Shown here: piece by piece, positions 37,701 to 45,629 of the stretch
Layout: each line of letters starts with the position of its first letter
How positions within the stretch are numbered: the stretch's first letter is position 1
From: Phycisphaerae bacterium
GTDB taxonomy: Bacteria; Planctomycetota; Phycisphaerae; SM23-33
Assembly: GCA_030745875.1 (NCBI GenBank)
Contig: JASLNT010000077.1
Location: 1-50,092 of the forward strand
Reading direction: 5' to 3'
Length of the DNA: 50,092 bases
The notes under the pieces: model-generated
What the model was told of the DNA's origin: nothing
Databases searched by the model: none
The model's input: only the letters and a program-made list of their open reading frames with translations
Program-made: the position numbers and the translations under genes

Positions 37701-39450
37701 CCCACACGGCCGCTCCGGATTCAGCCTCGAACGCGGCTACGACGCCGGCGTTTGTCGCCACAAACGCCATACCCTCGGCGATGGCGACCGGGCTGCCCCT
37801 CTCCAGGAGATGCTGGTTGTATCTCTGGTAGTTCTGCGCCATCGCCGGTATCTGCGATATCGACACGCGCCAGAGCACCCTGCCCGTATCCGCCGCTATG
37901 CAGACCAAGTGGTACATCTCACGGAACGCCACCAGACTGTACAATCGTCCGTTGTGAACAGTGGGAACCGATATGAACTTCCCACCAAGCACCGCTTCGT
38001 CGCTGTTTACCGTGGTGTCGTTGCTGTACCACAACAATCGCCCGTTGCGACTTATAGACAACGCTTGCAGAACGGATGTGTTAGCCCGCTTGGGCGGGGT
38101 GACATTGCGGGACGAACGGGTCGTCTGTTTGGGCACGAACTTCGAAAGCAGATACAACCGGTCGCCGTCGACCGTCATGGCGTAGCGACCGTTGTCCGAT
38201 ATTTTCTGTGTGGTTCCGCTGTAGTACCGCGTTGTCACACCGGAGTTCTTCATGTTCATCGGTGAGAAATCCGTGGACCAGAGCGGCTTGCCTGCGCTGT
38301 CGGCGCCGGTGTTCACGTCGTATGCGGCGACGCCTTCATCGAGACGGCAGAGAATGAGATTCCCTGCAACCACCGGTTGGACACCGGCGGGCATGAAGAA
38401 TCCGCTGCCCGCACTCGACCCTCCGCTTGTTCTGCGGTACTCGACATATACGTGCCCTTTACGGGGCTTGGGGGTCATAGTATACCCGCTGCTGTAGTTC
38501 GTCAGCAGCGACTGCATAGCCACCATCTTCCCGCGTATATTCACGGGCCCTATAGGAACATCGCCAGGAGCCCGCCAACTCGGCGTGAGCACAACGTCGC
38601 TTTCGCCCATAACCGCCATTCCATCTGGAAAGGCGCCCAACCCGCTCCAGTTCTTACCGGCCTGGTGACGCCTGGAGGCGATGTCCGGAACAGGAATCTT
38701 TCCGACCTGCTCGACGAACGCAGCCAGGTCCTGTTTCCTCCCGCCCATAACGCCCGTCGAGCCCTTGTGTTTCTTGCGTAACTCCGCAGCGGTTGCACGG
38801 CTGCCGGCGGCGTCACCGGCAAGGTGCAGCGCCGCAGCAATCTTCGCCAGCAGAACCGGCGCATCGCTAGACGCCGCCTTGAGCCTCAACGCCCTTCGCC
38901 AGTACATCGCCGCCCGCGCGAAATACCCGCGATCGAAATGGATATCGCCCAGTCGGCACAAAGCACGATACCCGTAAGCAGTATGCAGGAATTGCTGGGT
39001 CAAGCGCCTCAGCGCCGAGGTGTCCTGCTTGCCGGTCGCCTGCTCGAAAAGTTTCTCGGCCTGGGGATTGTACAGACGTCTGTACAGTTCCAAACCCTCA
39101 GGCCCCATCGCCGCCAACGCTTCATTGGCCCGATGCCACAACGCCACATACTGCCTGCCGTCGGCGTCAGCTACAAATCCGCTGTCGGGCTTGTCGATCA
39201 GCGCCTGGAGAACTTCGATCGCCCGGTCGTAATTGCCGTCTTTGATGTTTTTTCGGGCGCCGGCGAGATAGCTGGCGAGTTCATCGTCGGCGTTAACCAG
39301 CGCCGGAGGCTTCCCACCTGTTGTCGTGGGCATCGATATCCTCGATGCAAATCTTTGGGCTTCGGAAACGCGCACCCCATCCGCAACGGTCACCCACACG
39401 ACCATCGCACAGATAAGCAGTCGCTTAACTTGTCTGCAATCTACAGTCAT
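34750..39450 (-). CDS. Giant exported PQQ-like propeller and TPR protein
   Basis: A 1566-residue protein and the first gene of the long operon. The signal segment is RLLICAMVVWVTVADGVRVS. Residues about 60-240 are helical repeats of TPR type (NIKDGNYDRAIEVLQALIDK, LCRLGDIHFDRGYFARAAMY). Two beta-propeller regions follow with PQQ-like blades, for example LVCIAADTGRVLWRVSISQ, VAAFEAESGAAVWAYQY and ATGFDIATGKVRWRGAFADW. A central helical part (about 760-1040) has more TPR-like repeats. No catalytic quinoprotein residues could be assigned, so it is probably a binding platform. The ribosome binding site is weak. Several long antisense frames cross this gene and are shadows. Confidence 0.82.
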   Translation of the reverse strand: MTVDCRQVKRLLICAMVVWVTVADGVRVSEAQRFASRISMPTTTGGKPPALVNADDELASYLAGARKNIKDGNYDRAIEVLQALIDKPDSGFVADADGRQYVALWHRANEALAAMGPEGLELYRRLYNPQAEKLFEQATGKQDTSALRRLTQQFLHTAYGYRALCRLGDIHFDRGYFARAAMYWRRALRLKAASSDAPVLLAKIAAALHLAGDAAGSRATAAELRKKHKGSTGVMGGRKQDLAAFVEQVGKIPVPDIASRRHQAGKNWSGLGAFPDGMAVMGESDVVLTPSWRAPGDVPIGPVNIRGKMVAMQSLLTNYSSGYTMTPKPRKGHVYVEYRRTSGGSSAGSGFFMPAGVQPVVAGNLILCRLDEGVAAYDVNTGADSAGKPLWSTDFSPMNMKNSGVTTRYYSGTTQKISDNGRYAMTVDGDRLYLLSKFVPKQTTRSSRNVTPPKRANTSVLQALSISRNGRLLWYSNDTTVNSDEAVLGGKFISVPTVHNGRLYSLVAFREMYHLVCIAADTGRVLWRVSISQIPAMAQNYQRYNQHLLERGSPVAIAEGMAFVATNAGVVAAFEAESGAAVWAYQYDSDINRAMSRYGSMIQLPSQPSVNPIIVTRGRIIALPVDSKKVLMLSAMDGKPVGVPADRRLHRDLSAIDADRVLLSGPGLMVLSTATGKELYNAGGLDIVGRPAVSADSVLASGQGQLIRLDLKDYSRSTRVFTNSDCLLGNLVCVDGKLIAANTAGVCVYLSYADSIASLSKRIDRQKGVDRLNLVFDRGQLSFNSRKFDSALADFKATGVAARKGGHTAVAAQVAHWLYRTHVAMGNASASADKMQEHFEQAQAAARTLGGDSADQYILRCTMRLARVMELRAVEYQGAAAAKLTAGDKAGAEAIETKRHTVLTEAVKLARKIAETYADKRVPDIRVGAQADKSVRDTENTPLMAAGVWAQQKFIPRLIRDHGRKCYSSFDDKAGDMLQQAIANNDSDAMLEVAKRWPNSLWAAQAYYEAGTSVYTRTRDSGDQEDFQAMSKAAWLMARAAATDDPMLAVASLAGRATIHHGMGMTTYARSICRDMRKLCRAKGITLSETIEFAGQQRAIVEFLRKFEGSKPLAIEPVGTSESLAAPLTEAFAIKGEEVFIIRDQEYRPIRHGSNILLLNAGKAVWVNTAAKSADDAILWQSGAPIAPMDQIRNYMTAPGYGLIAGFSSDAKTVVLADRGSRSATGFDIATGKVRWRGAFADWGVTSVSYMACGDGSLVLTDSKGQIVCVGLDEGKKRWAGPLVGGSRAPVCPPTIARGVVMVRSNSYKMLTCFNTTGGKVIAKWSGGFSVEGRVTDDGLILVMVDGVVSLHDPARTRRPLWARKYTSSNRPVLLSSNGNRLFVSEGYRSPWIDVVSMTSGVQLTRLKIENFTGSKTTIITGAVEKSGDLYVTFGAGISGIRNRYFGRQTMVKGLGVQKIDIDDGRVVWRNELGAANYYYYSLPLIVTDRTVAAPCKDTQQTIPRSIYLIDSEQGRSVQSIEVYKGVTGVMKQGDRVRLGSILQPVLIKGRLAAETFSGLNVYKQK

Positions 39451-39826
39451 GATCGATCTTGTCTTAAAGGCGCGGCCTAAAACATGCCTGAAACACGCTT
39501 ACCAGTGATTCGCCCTGTCCTGCTCTATTACTTTATCCCATCAGTCCTTCACAAACAAGACGTTTGGAATTTAACCTTTAGACGCACTAAGTCTCTGGAA
39601 GTTCTGCATATTGTAAAATTCTTGACCCATTTTCTCACCCCATATCGCCAGTCATACGATATAATATAAGTAGGTGGGCCCACAAGCCGCGCCTCCGACA
39701 GGAGCTTACCGCATTCATTGATATTTCGTACCGCTGAATGAAGAAGACTCTCGCCACGGATTCGAGTTAACGTAATGGCCCGATATACCGTCTCGAGAAC
39801 CGGACGTTTTGCTGAAAAAGGCCAAA
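39451..39826. other. Intergenic region between the long operon and a divergent zinc-finger gene
   Basis: This 376-base AT-richer stretch must hold the promoters of the minus-strand operon and of the plus-strand gene. I see an isolated TATAAT on the plus strand (39660-39665) without a matching -35, and a perfect 10-base palindrome GTGGGCCCAC at 39674-39683 just after it. Nothing else is convincing, and no small gene stands out. Confidence 0.5.
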
Positions 39827-40525
39827 ATGGCGCCATCCTCCAACAGTGGACAACCCGAACGCTCACCCGGCGCCGCCGATCTCGGACAACTCCCAGAGCC
39901 GGTGGTCAAAGCAATCGAAGCATTCACAACGGCTGCAAAAACCCGGCGTATCGAGAATATCACCGAAGCATATCAAGCTCTGAAATCATCGGCCAACGGT
40001 ATGGGCCTTCAGCATCTCCTGCCTATTGCCGATAAAGTGCTCGGAAAATCCGCCCTTTCCCTGATAGTCGCCGCATTTTCCCACGAAAAGTGCTTTATGT
40101 GCCAAAACGGCATGGTCGCCTGCGAGGCCTGCGAAGATGAAGACGCACACACGCAGGCCAAGTGCGAGCACTGCAACTCCACAGGACAGGCGTCCTGCGA
40201 ATTCTGCGCGGGCACCGGATGGGTCGGAAACGATGTGATCCCGCACGAACTGCAACACGCCGTATGGAAAAGCCGCCTGAAACACACTCACAAGCTTCTC
40301 GAAAAATATGCGAGACTCTACAACAGGGTGTTCCTCGACGACCTGTCCAGGCGTGCGATGAACGACCCCCAGCGACATCTGGCGATAGTGGAAACAATCC
40401 GCCTGGCCTCTAAACTCCGCGCGCTGATCCAGTCGCATGCGGTAGTCAACCCCGAACACGCCAAACACCTCGACACAGCCGAACAGAAACTCCGAGCATG
40501 TCTAACGATGCTCTCGTGGAAGTGA
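39827..40525 (+). CDS. Protein with DnaJ-type CxxC zinc-finger repeats
   Basis: A 232-residue cytosolic protein. The ATG at 39827 has AAGG about seven bases before it; a TTG six codons upstream is the alternative. A helical N-terminal part (about 20-90) is followed by four CxxC motifs: CFMC, CEAC, CEHC and CEFC. The last two are followed by NSTG and AGTG, as in DnaJ cysteine-rich domains. The charged insert EDEDAHTQ separates the two halves. The rest is helical. There is no J domain or substrate domain, so it is not a DnaJ; the zinc module may bind a partner protein. It is transcribed away from the long operon and ends at a hairpin shared with the Spy-like gene. Confidence 0.78.
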   Translation: MAPSSNSGQPERSPGAADLGQLPEPVVKAIEAFTTAAKTRRIENITEAYQALKSSANGMGLQHLLPIADKVLGKSALSLIVAAFSHEKCFMCQNGMVACEACEDEDAHTQAKCEHCNSTGQASCEFCAGTGWVGNDVIPHELQHAVWKSRLKHTHKLLEKYARLYNRVFLDDLSRRAMNDPQRHLAIVETIRLASKLRALIQSHAVVNPEHAKHLDTAEQKLRACLTMLSWK

Positions 40526-40563
40526 AGCGAACATCCGCGCCCGCACCTCTCGTATACAAGACA

Positions 40564-40594
40564 GGGACGCCTCCGGTCTCCCGGAACGCGTCCC
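40564..40594. terminator. Hairpin between convergent genes
   Basis: GGGACGC (40564-40570) pairs with GCGTCCC (40588-40594), and inside it TCCGG (40572-40576) pairs with CCGGA (40581-40585) around a TCTC loop, with a small internal bulge. It lies between the ends of the zinc-finger gene and the Spy-like gene. No U-run is present on either side, so it may be a Rho-assisted or stabilising structure. Confidence 0.5.
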
Positions 40595-40627
40595 CGTTGG
40601 GGCTTGGCAGTATCTTGAAACGATGGC

Positions 40628-41344
40628 TCAGGCGGCAGGTTTCTTCTTCGTTTCGCCCTTGGGAGTCCTGAGTTCTAGTTTCTTACCCTTCATTTTTTCC
40701 AACTCCTCGCGCTGCTCTTCGGTGAGCAGTTCAAGGGCCGTCTTGTCGGCGTCGGCCCGCAGTTGACCGAGCTTCTTGTATGCTTCGGCCCGCTTCTTCT
40801 CGTCGGCATCGCGGAGTGTGCGATAGATTTCATACCGTTTGGTCCGCTCGTCGGATCCGATTTTGGCGGCTTTGGTTTTCTGGTCGTCGGTGAGTTTCAG
40901 CTTCTTGGCGACATACGTGCTGGCCAGCGTATCGGTCACCGCACGGTATTGCGAGCGAATCTGGTACAGGCGGATCATCTGATCTCTGGACAGCACATCC
41001 TGCAACTGCTTGCGGGCGTTATTCTCGTACTGCGTGCGCAGTTCGCCCATCTTCGTACGCCGCTTGCCAGCGTCTTTAATCTTCCGCAATTCGGTATATT
41101 GCTTCCGCATATCGGCGCGCAGCGTATCGTTGATCTTCTTGATCTTGGCGATTTCGTCTTCTTTGACTTTCAGATCCTTTTGCACCAGTTCGTTGCTCAG
41201 CAGTCCAAGGAGACTGGTGCGGACCCGACCGCTGCGTGATCCGCCTCGCGACCGCCGGGGCCTGGCCTCCTCCGCCGCCGAAACAAACGCGACGCCCATC
41301 ACCAACACCATGACCGACACCAACACATTTCTAATTCGAGTCAT
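40628..41344 (-). CDS. Exported Spy/LTxxQ-like helical protein
   Basis: A 238-residue protein. The ATG at 41344 has AGGAG upstream and a signal peptide (TRIRNVLVSVMVLVMGVAFV). The mature part is almost all charged helix with two LTxxQ-type motifs, LKLTDDQKTK and LLTEEQREELEKMKG, which mark the Spy/CpxP-like family of periplasmic chaperones. It is longer than Spy (about 160) and has an Arg/Gly/Ser-rich stretch after the signal. It ends in a basic KKKPAA tail. Planctomycetes carry many such proteins; the client or metal is unknown. Confidence 0.72.
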   Translation of the reverse strand: MTRIRNVLVSVMVLVMGVAFVSAAEEARPRRSRGGSRSGRVRTSLLGLLSNELVQKDLKVKEDEIAKIKKINDTLRADMRKQYTELRKIKDAGKRRTKMGELRTQYENNARKQLQDVLSRDQMIRLYQIRSQYRAVTDTLASTYVAKKLKLTDDQKTKAAKIGSDERTKRYEIYRTLRDADEKKRAEAYKKLGQLRADADKTALELLTEEQREELEKMKGKKLELRTPKGETKKKPAA

Positions 41345-41458
41345 CTCAAGCTCCTTTCGGTCGGGATAGTCCCGGCCGGCTTTGGTTTTCGAAAGTGTCC
41401 TATTAAGCAACGACAGCGAACATGCCGAATTGCCCGAACCACAAGTAACGCGATCCAA

Positions 41459-41487
41459 ATTCTCGATCAACCAATGCCCGCTGTCAA
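41459..41487 (-). promoter_or_regulatory. Promoter of the Spy-like gene
   Basis: Minus strand: perfect TTGACA (41487-41482), 17-base spacer, GAGAAT (41464-41459; four of six). Transcription would start about 107 bases before the ATG at 41344. Confidence 0.45.
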
Positions 41488-41597
41488 CAAATGAATATTG
41501 ATATCGGCGCACCGACTGCAGCAAACACGCACTCAAGAGACCAGAAGGCAACCGCCCTGCCAGGAACTTATCTCAGCCTATGGACAACTTCGGAAAG

Positions 41598-42515
41598 TTA
41601 GTTCTGGACAATTACGCGGAAACCGTAGTTGTAGTGGCGGTAATTGGGGGCGCACCAACTGTTGCGGGCGGCTGAACGCAAGTGGCAGGGATCGTTGTAC
41701 CACGACCCGCCGCGGACGGCGCGGTTCTTGCCCTCTGTAACGCATACGGGATCCACGTTCTTCCCGCTTGCGTAGAAGTCCTTGGAGTACCAGTCGCGAC
41801 ACCATTCCCAGACATTACCGTGCATATCGTACAGGCCCCAGGCGTTGGGCTTCTTCGAGCCTACCTTCGGGGCGTACGATTTGCCCTTGTCCACATTGAT
41901 CATGTTTCCACGCCACCAACCGTAATCGCCAATCTTCGCCGGGTCGTCGCCAAAGCAGAACACTGTGTCGCGGCCGGCGCGGCTGGCGTATTCCCATTGG
42001 GCTTCGGTCGGTAGAACAACAGTCTTTCCGGTCTTCTTAGAGAGTTTCTTGCAGAACGCATCGGCTTCAATCCAGTTTACCCAACTGGCCGGGTAATCGG
42101 GTCCGGATTTGGTCATGACCTTGTCCTTCCAAGGTTCAGAGTCCATCACGGCGGCGAATTGGGCCTGTGTTACCTCGTAAACGCCAATATAGAATGGTTT
42201 GGAGATTGTGACCTTGCGACGAGGACGCTCGCTGACGTAGTGGATATCTTTTCCACCGTACTTCTTGGCCGCGTCTGCGGGCGCAAACTTGCCGCCCATC
42301 ATAAACTCACCTGCAGGGACAAACGCAAGCTTGATCTTCACGCCCTTGCCGAGTTCCAGCGTTATGTGCTTCTGTTTGGCTGGTTGGGTGGTTGGAGTTG
42401 GTTTCTTCTTGGCGGGGGCGATCCTGTCTGCGGCCGATACGTCGGTCGAGCATCCAGACGCCAGCGTCAACGCCTGCAGCAGGCAGCAAATCAACACGGT
42501 TGTGGATCTAGTCAT
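41598..42515 (-). CDS. FGE-like (SUMF1 domain) lipoprotein
   Basis: A 305-residue lipoprotein: the signal ends in a lipobox LASG-C near residue 22. After a Lys/Pro/Thr linker a complete SUMF1/FGE-like domain spans about 55-305. Its motifs are FVPAGEFMMGG, VYEVTQAQF, WIEADAFCKKLSKKTGKTVV, LPTEAQWEYASRAG, WGLYDMHGNVWEWCRDW and RAVRGGSWYNDPCHLRSAAR. True formylglycine-generating enzymes carry two Cys shortly after the RGGS motif. Here only one Cys is present, at a shifted place, so sulfatase activation is doubtful and a binding or structural role is as likely. It has its own promoter and no sulfatase gene next to it. Confidence 0.88.
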   Translation of the reverse strand: MTRSTTVLICCLLQALTLASGCSTDVSAADRIAPAKKKPTPTTQPAKQKHITLELGKGVKIKLAFVPAGEFMMGGKFAPADAAKKYGGKDIHYVSERPRRKVTISKPFYIGVYEVTQAQFAAVMDSEPWKDKVMTKSGPDYPASWVNWIEADAFCKKLSKKTGKTVVLPTEAQWEYASRAGRDTVFCFGDDPAKIGDYGWWRGNMINVDKGKSYAPKVGSKKPNAWGLYDMHGNVWEWCRDWYSKDFYASGKNVDPVCVTEGKNRAVRGGSWYNDPCHLRSAARNSWCAPNYRHYNYGFRVIVQN

Positions 42516-42555
42516 GGTATTACCTTATTGTTCGAATGGAATTTGGATAACCCCC

Positions 42556-42584
42556 ATTGTCAGCGCCTCGCCTGCATTGGTCAA
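42556..42584 (-). promoter_or_regulatory. Promoter of the FGE-like lipoprotein gene
   Basis: Minus strand: TTGACC (42584-42579), 17-base spacer, GACAAT (42561-42556). It lies in the 120-base gap after the PEP-CTERM gene and would leave a leader of about 35 bases. Confidence 0.45.
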
Positions 42585-42635
42585 GGGCGCGGGATGCAAA
42601 CCACAGTCGCGTCGGCGCGGATGTCGATTGGGGAG

Positions 42636-43427
42636 CTAGCGGGCGACGGTTGTGCGGCGCCGTCGGATCAGAGTCATTGCAAAGCCCGCCAGCAGCACGC
42701 CCGCGGTCGCCGGTTCGGGTACAAGCTCAACTCGCGAGATCTTCACGTCAGCCGACGCACTTCCGGTATCGTCGCCGAAGAAGACGAAGTTTGATTGCTC
42801 ATACGGGTCGTACGGCAACCCGGCGGTGACGTGATCGAACGCGGAGTAGTCCTTGAGCACACCGCCGAAAATCGGGCTCCCGCCAGCGGACAGCGAATAC
42901 GATCCGGCCTGGAAGGTGAGTGTGTATTGCGTCAATGCTGCGGTTGTATCGAAGGCGGCTTGCTCGAGGGGCGAATGGGTGAACAGCGGGCTGTCGGTCT
43001 GGGCCCAGATTTCATTCAACCAGAAACCAAGTTCCACCCCTTTTGCGTTGCTGTCGAGCACGATAACGCTGAAACCGGCGCGATTCGCGCTGAGGGAGTG
43101 ATCCTCAGTAATTAGCTGAGCGGTGAACTTCAGGGCGAACCCGGCGGCGGTGTCGAGCACACCAACACCCGGATGCGTCGGGGCGATGGGCAGGTCGCTG
43201 AAGTAACCGGCCGACTCGCCGATCGCAGCCGTGGTGTCAAGCCTGGTCGCCCCTCCTCCGACTGACTGGCTGGCCAGCGCTCCGGAAAACGGGCTGGTGA
43301 CATAGTACCATCCCTGGGCTCCGGGGAGACTGTTCATGGAACCGTCATAGAGTACGTCGGCCTGCAAAACCGAGCAGCAAACGGTCGCAACGACGAGCAT
43401 TATCGAGCAGTAGCGAAAAAGTCGCAT
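42636..43427 (-). CDS. PEP-CTERM sorted exported protein
   Basis: A 263-residue protein with a signal peptide (MRLFRYCSIMLVVATVCC) and a beta-rich body similar to LamG/concanavalin-like exoproteins (GFALKFTAQLITEDHSLSAN, GFSVIVLDSNAKGVELGFWL). It ends in a textbook PEP-CTERM sorting signal: VPEPAT, a hydrophobic helix and RRRR. Such proteins are cut and anchored by an exosortase (EpsH/XrtA type) encoded elsewhere, usually together with exopolysaccharide. AAGGAAGGAG precedes the ATG, and a good promoter lies just upstream. Confidence 0.93.
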   Translation of the reverse strand: MRLFRYCSIMLVVATVCCSVLQADVLYDGSMNSLPGAQGWYYVTSPFSGALASQSVGGGATRLDTTAAIGESAGYFSDLPIAPTHPGVGVLDTAAGFALKFTAQLITEDHSLSANRAGFSVIVLDSNAKGVELGFWLNEIWAQTDSPLFTHSPLEQAAFDTTAALTQYTLTFQAGSYSLSAGGSPIFGGVLKDYSAFDHVTAGLPYDPYEQSNFVFFGDDTGSASADVKISRVELVPEPATAGVLLAGFAMTLIRRRRTTVAR

Positions 43428-43457
43428 GATAGTCTCCTTCCTTTGCGTCTGTATGAC

Positions 43458-43486
43458 ATTCTATCCGCGATACGGCGACACGACAA
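43458..43486 (-). promoter_or_regulatory. Promoter of the PEP-CTERM gene
   Basis: Minus strand: TTGTCG (43486-43481), 17-base spacer, TAGAAT (43463-43458; five of six). The predicted start near 43451 leaves a short leader of about 24 bases containing AAGGAAGGAG. Confidence 0.5.
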
Positions 43487-43618
43487 CAAAACCATCTACT
43501 TTTATTGATCGCAATTCGCCCATGGTGTTCAGCGAGGGCGATTCTTAATTGTCGATTTCACGCCGACTCGAATTCCGCTACAATATCGCCCGAAGCGACG
43601 TGCAAGAAAGGATATCGC

Positions 43619-44629
43619 GTGTCTGGATCACAACGCCTGCTAATAATTACCCGCAAGATCGAAACCTCGTCATTCCGCCAGCGAATCGAGCCGTATATCG
43701 AACATCTCACCGCCCGCGGGATCGACTGCGAAGTCCAGGAACTCAAGCAAGGCCGAGGCCGTCGCGCCCAATTAAAGGCCGCCTGCAACTATCTGGGGGT
43801 TTGGATACACAAGAAAACGCTGACCAGGATGGATGCTTTCCGTTTGAGGCGTAATGCCAAGAAAGTGATCTACGAATTTGATGATGCGATCGTTTTCCGG
43901 TCCGGTTCTGAGTCGCCCGACCCGCATCCGTTGCGATTGAAACGGTTCCGCAGAACAATTGGCCTGGCAAATCTCGTGATTGCGGGCAATGAGGTGCTCG
44001 CAGATCTCGCGCGCGATTACGGAGCCCAGGATGTTGCTGTAATACCGACCGGACTAGACACTTCCAGGTACGCACCCAAGGCTCACGAGCACGAAACCGA
44101 TCAGATCCGGCTGGTCTGGATCGGCGCCGACGGCATGCTGAAGCAGTTGCGAGAGTTCACCGAGATGCTCGATTCGATCTCCTGGGAACTGCCCGATGTA
44201 ATCCTGCGCGTAATCGCCGATGACGAACTAATCACCGAAACATTGCCCGTTGAAAACCTCTCATGGAGCCGCAAGGAAGAGGTCCGCATGCTCAACGAGT
44301 GCGATATCGGGATCGCCCCACTGCCCGACACGCCGTTTGCACAAGGTCAGTGCGCATTCAACGTCCTCCAGTACATGGCCGCCGGTCTACCCGTAGTATC
44401 GAGCCCCATAGGCGCCAACGCCGAATACGTAGCCGATTATGAGAGCGGGTTCCTGGCTTACGATGACCGTCACTGGGTTGACTCAATCTCTCAACTGGTC
44501 TACGACGCCGAACTCCGGACCACCCAAGGCCAGGCCGGCAGGCTGCGGGCATGCGACGAATTCGATTTCTCGGTACTGGCTCCGAAGGTCTGCGACGCGA
44601 TCATGGGCGTGCTCGAATCGGCGGACTGA
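43619..44629 (+). CDS. GT4-like glycosyltransferase
   Basis: A 336-residue protein. The frame is open 38 codons further upstream, but the GTG at 43619 has AAAGGA before it and begins a typical GT-B N-terminus (VSGSQRLLIITRKIE). Motifs of the second Rossmann domain are IRLVWIGADGML, the acidic EEVRMLNECDIGIAPL and NVLQYMAAGLPVVSSPIGAN, matching retaining GT4-like enzymes with the conserved Glu near the nucleotide sugar. No signal peptide is present, so it acts in the cytosol or at the membrane, probably on a surface glycan. It converges on birA with a 19-base gap. Confidence 0.85.
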   Translation: MSGSQRLLIITRKIETSSFRQRIEPYIEHLTARGIDCEVQELKQGRGRRAQLKAACNYLGVWIHKKTLTRMDAFRLRRNAKKVIYEFDDAIVFRSGSESPDPHPLRLKRFRRTIGLANLVIAGNEVLADLARDYGAQDVAVIPTGLDTSRYAPKAHEHETDQIRLVWIGADGMLKQLREFTEMLDSISWELPDVILRVIADDELITETLPVENLSWSRKEEVRMLNECDIGIAPLPDTPFAQGQCAFNVLQYMAAGLPVVSSPIGANAEYVADYESGFLAYDDRHWVDSISQLVYDAELRTTQGQAGRLRACDEFDFSVLAPKVCDAIMGVLESAD

Positions 44630-44648
44630 CAGCCCCGACGCCTCCAGT

Positions 44649-45605
44649 TCAGTCCAATACGGTCGAAACGGCCGCGTGGAGATGCACGTGGGCTCCATCG
44701 TCGCGGGCGAGTATCAGACCTTCCAGCGGACTGATGTCAACCGTCCTGCCGACATGCTCAACTCCACCGCTGAGTATCCGCACTCGCTGGTGAATCATCC
44801 CGCACCGCCTCACCCACTCATCGTGCAGCCCCGCATATCGCCTGCTTATGATCTCGCCTCGCCAGTAGTCAAGACGCCGCAGAATGCTCCTGAGCAGTTC
44901 CACCGGCTCGGGCGATTGGCAGTGGGCCGACACGTGCGTCGCCGGACGACCGATCTGATCGCGCGGCGGGCTGGCCGTCACGTTTACGCCAATCCCTATC
45001 GCAGTGGCCCTGACAGCACCGTCCTGCCTGCTGTCGGTAAGCACTCCCGCAACCTTCAGCCCGCCAATGCGAACGTCGTTAGGCCACTTTAGATCACACT
45101 GGATCGACGTTGATTCTTCTATACCCTCAGCCACCGCAAGACCTGCGGCGATCGTAGCGGCCTCGTGGTCAAGTTGCTCCGGGGCATCGGTCAGCAGAAC
45201 GGAAAACAGCAATCCCGCGCCGGGCGGACTTATCCATCGGCTGCCGCGCCTGCCGCGCCCCATCCGCTGCGACTGGGCGGTGACCACCAGCCCGCCGGTC
45301 CCGGGCTGGGCGGCGGACGCCATCGCCACATCATTGGTGGAATCGACCAGATCGAAGCACACGACGCTGCGCCCGATTATATCCGTGTTCAGTCCTCGTT
45401 CGACGAGATATGCATCAAGCCGCACAGGACGCACGAGCCTCACACCGCGATCAGGCTGGCGATCGAGTTGATGGCCCCGGCGATTCAATTCCTCCAATGC
45501 TCGCCCGAGGCGTTTGCTGTCGCCAACTCCGCCGGCCAGTTCGTGCATCGAAATGAAATCTCTGCGGTCATACAGCAGTCCCAAGATTACATTTGCATCG
45601 TCCAT
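44649..45605 (-). CDS. birA: Biotin-[acetyl-CoA-carboxylase] ligase with N-terminal helix-turn-helix
   Basis: A 318-residue class II BirA. The N-terminal 70 residues form a winged helix (FISMHELAGGVGDSKRLGRA). The catalytic domain has GRGRRGSRW, the biotinyl-AMP loop of the family, STNDVAM upstream of it, and DLKWPNDVRIGGLKVAGVL. The C-terminal SH3-like domain is visible as GRTVDISPLEGLILARDDG. It activates biotin with ATP and attaches it to biotin carboxyl carrier protein, and with its HTH it may also repress biotin genes. It is the second gene of the nadC-birA operon, with a 24-base gap. Confidence 0.95.
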   Translation of the reverse strand: MDDANVILGLLYDRRDFISMHELAGGVGDSKRLGRALEELNRRGHQLDRQPDRGVRLVRPVRLDAYLVERGLNTDIIGRSVVCFDLVDSTNDVAMASAAQPGTGGLVVTAQSQRMGRGRRGSRWISPPGAGLLFSVLLTDAPEQLDHEAATIAAGLAVAEGIEESTSIQCDLKWPNDVRIGGLKVAGVLTDSRQDGAVRATAIGIGVNVTASPPRDQIGRPATHVSAHCQSPEPVELLRSILRRLDYWRGEIISRRYAGLHDEWVRRCGMIHQRVRILSGGVEHVGRTVDISPLEGLILARDDGAHVHLHAAVSTVLD

Positions 45606-45629
45606 TTGAGTAAGTCCGCCGACGTAGCG

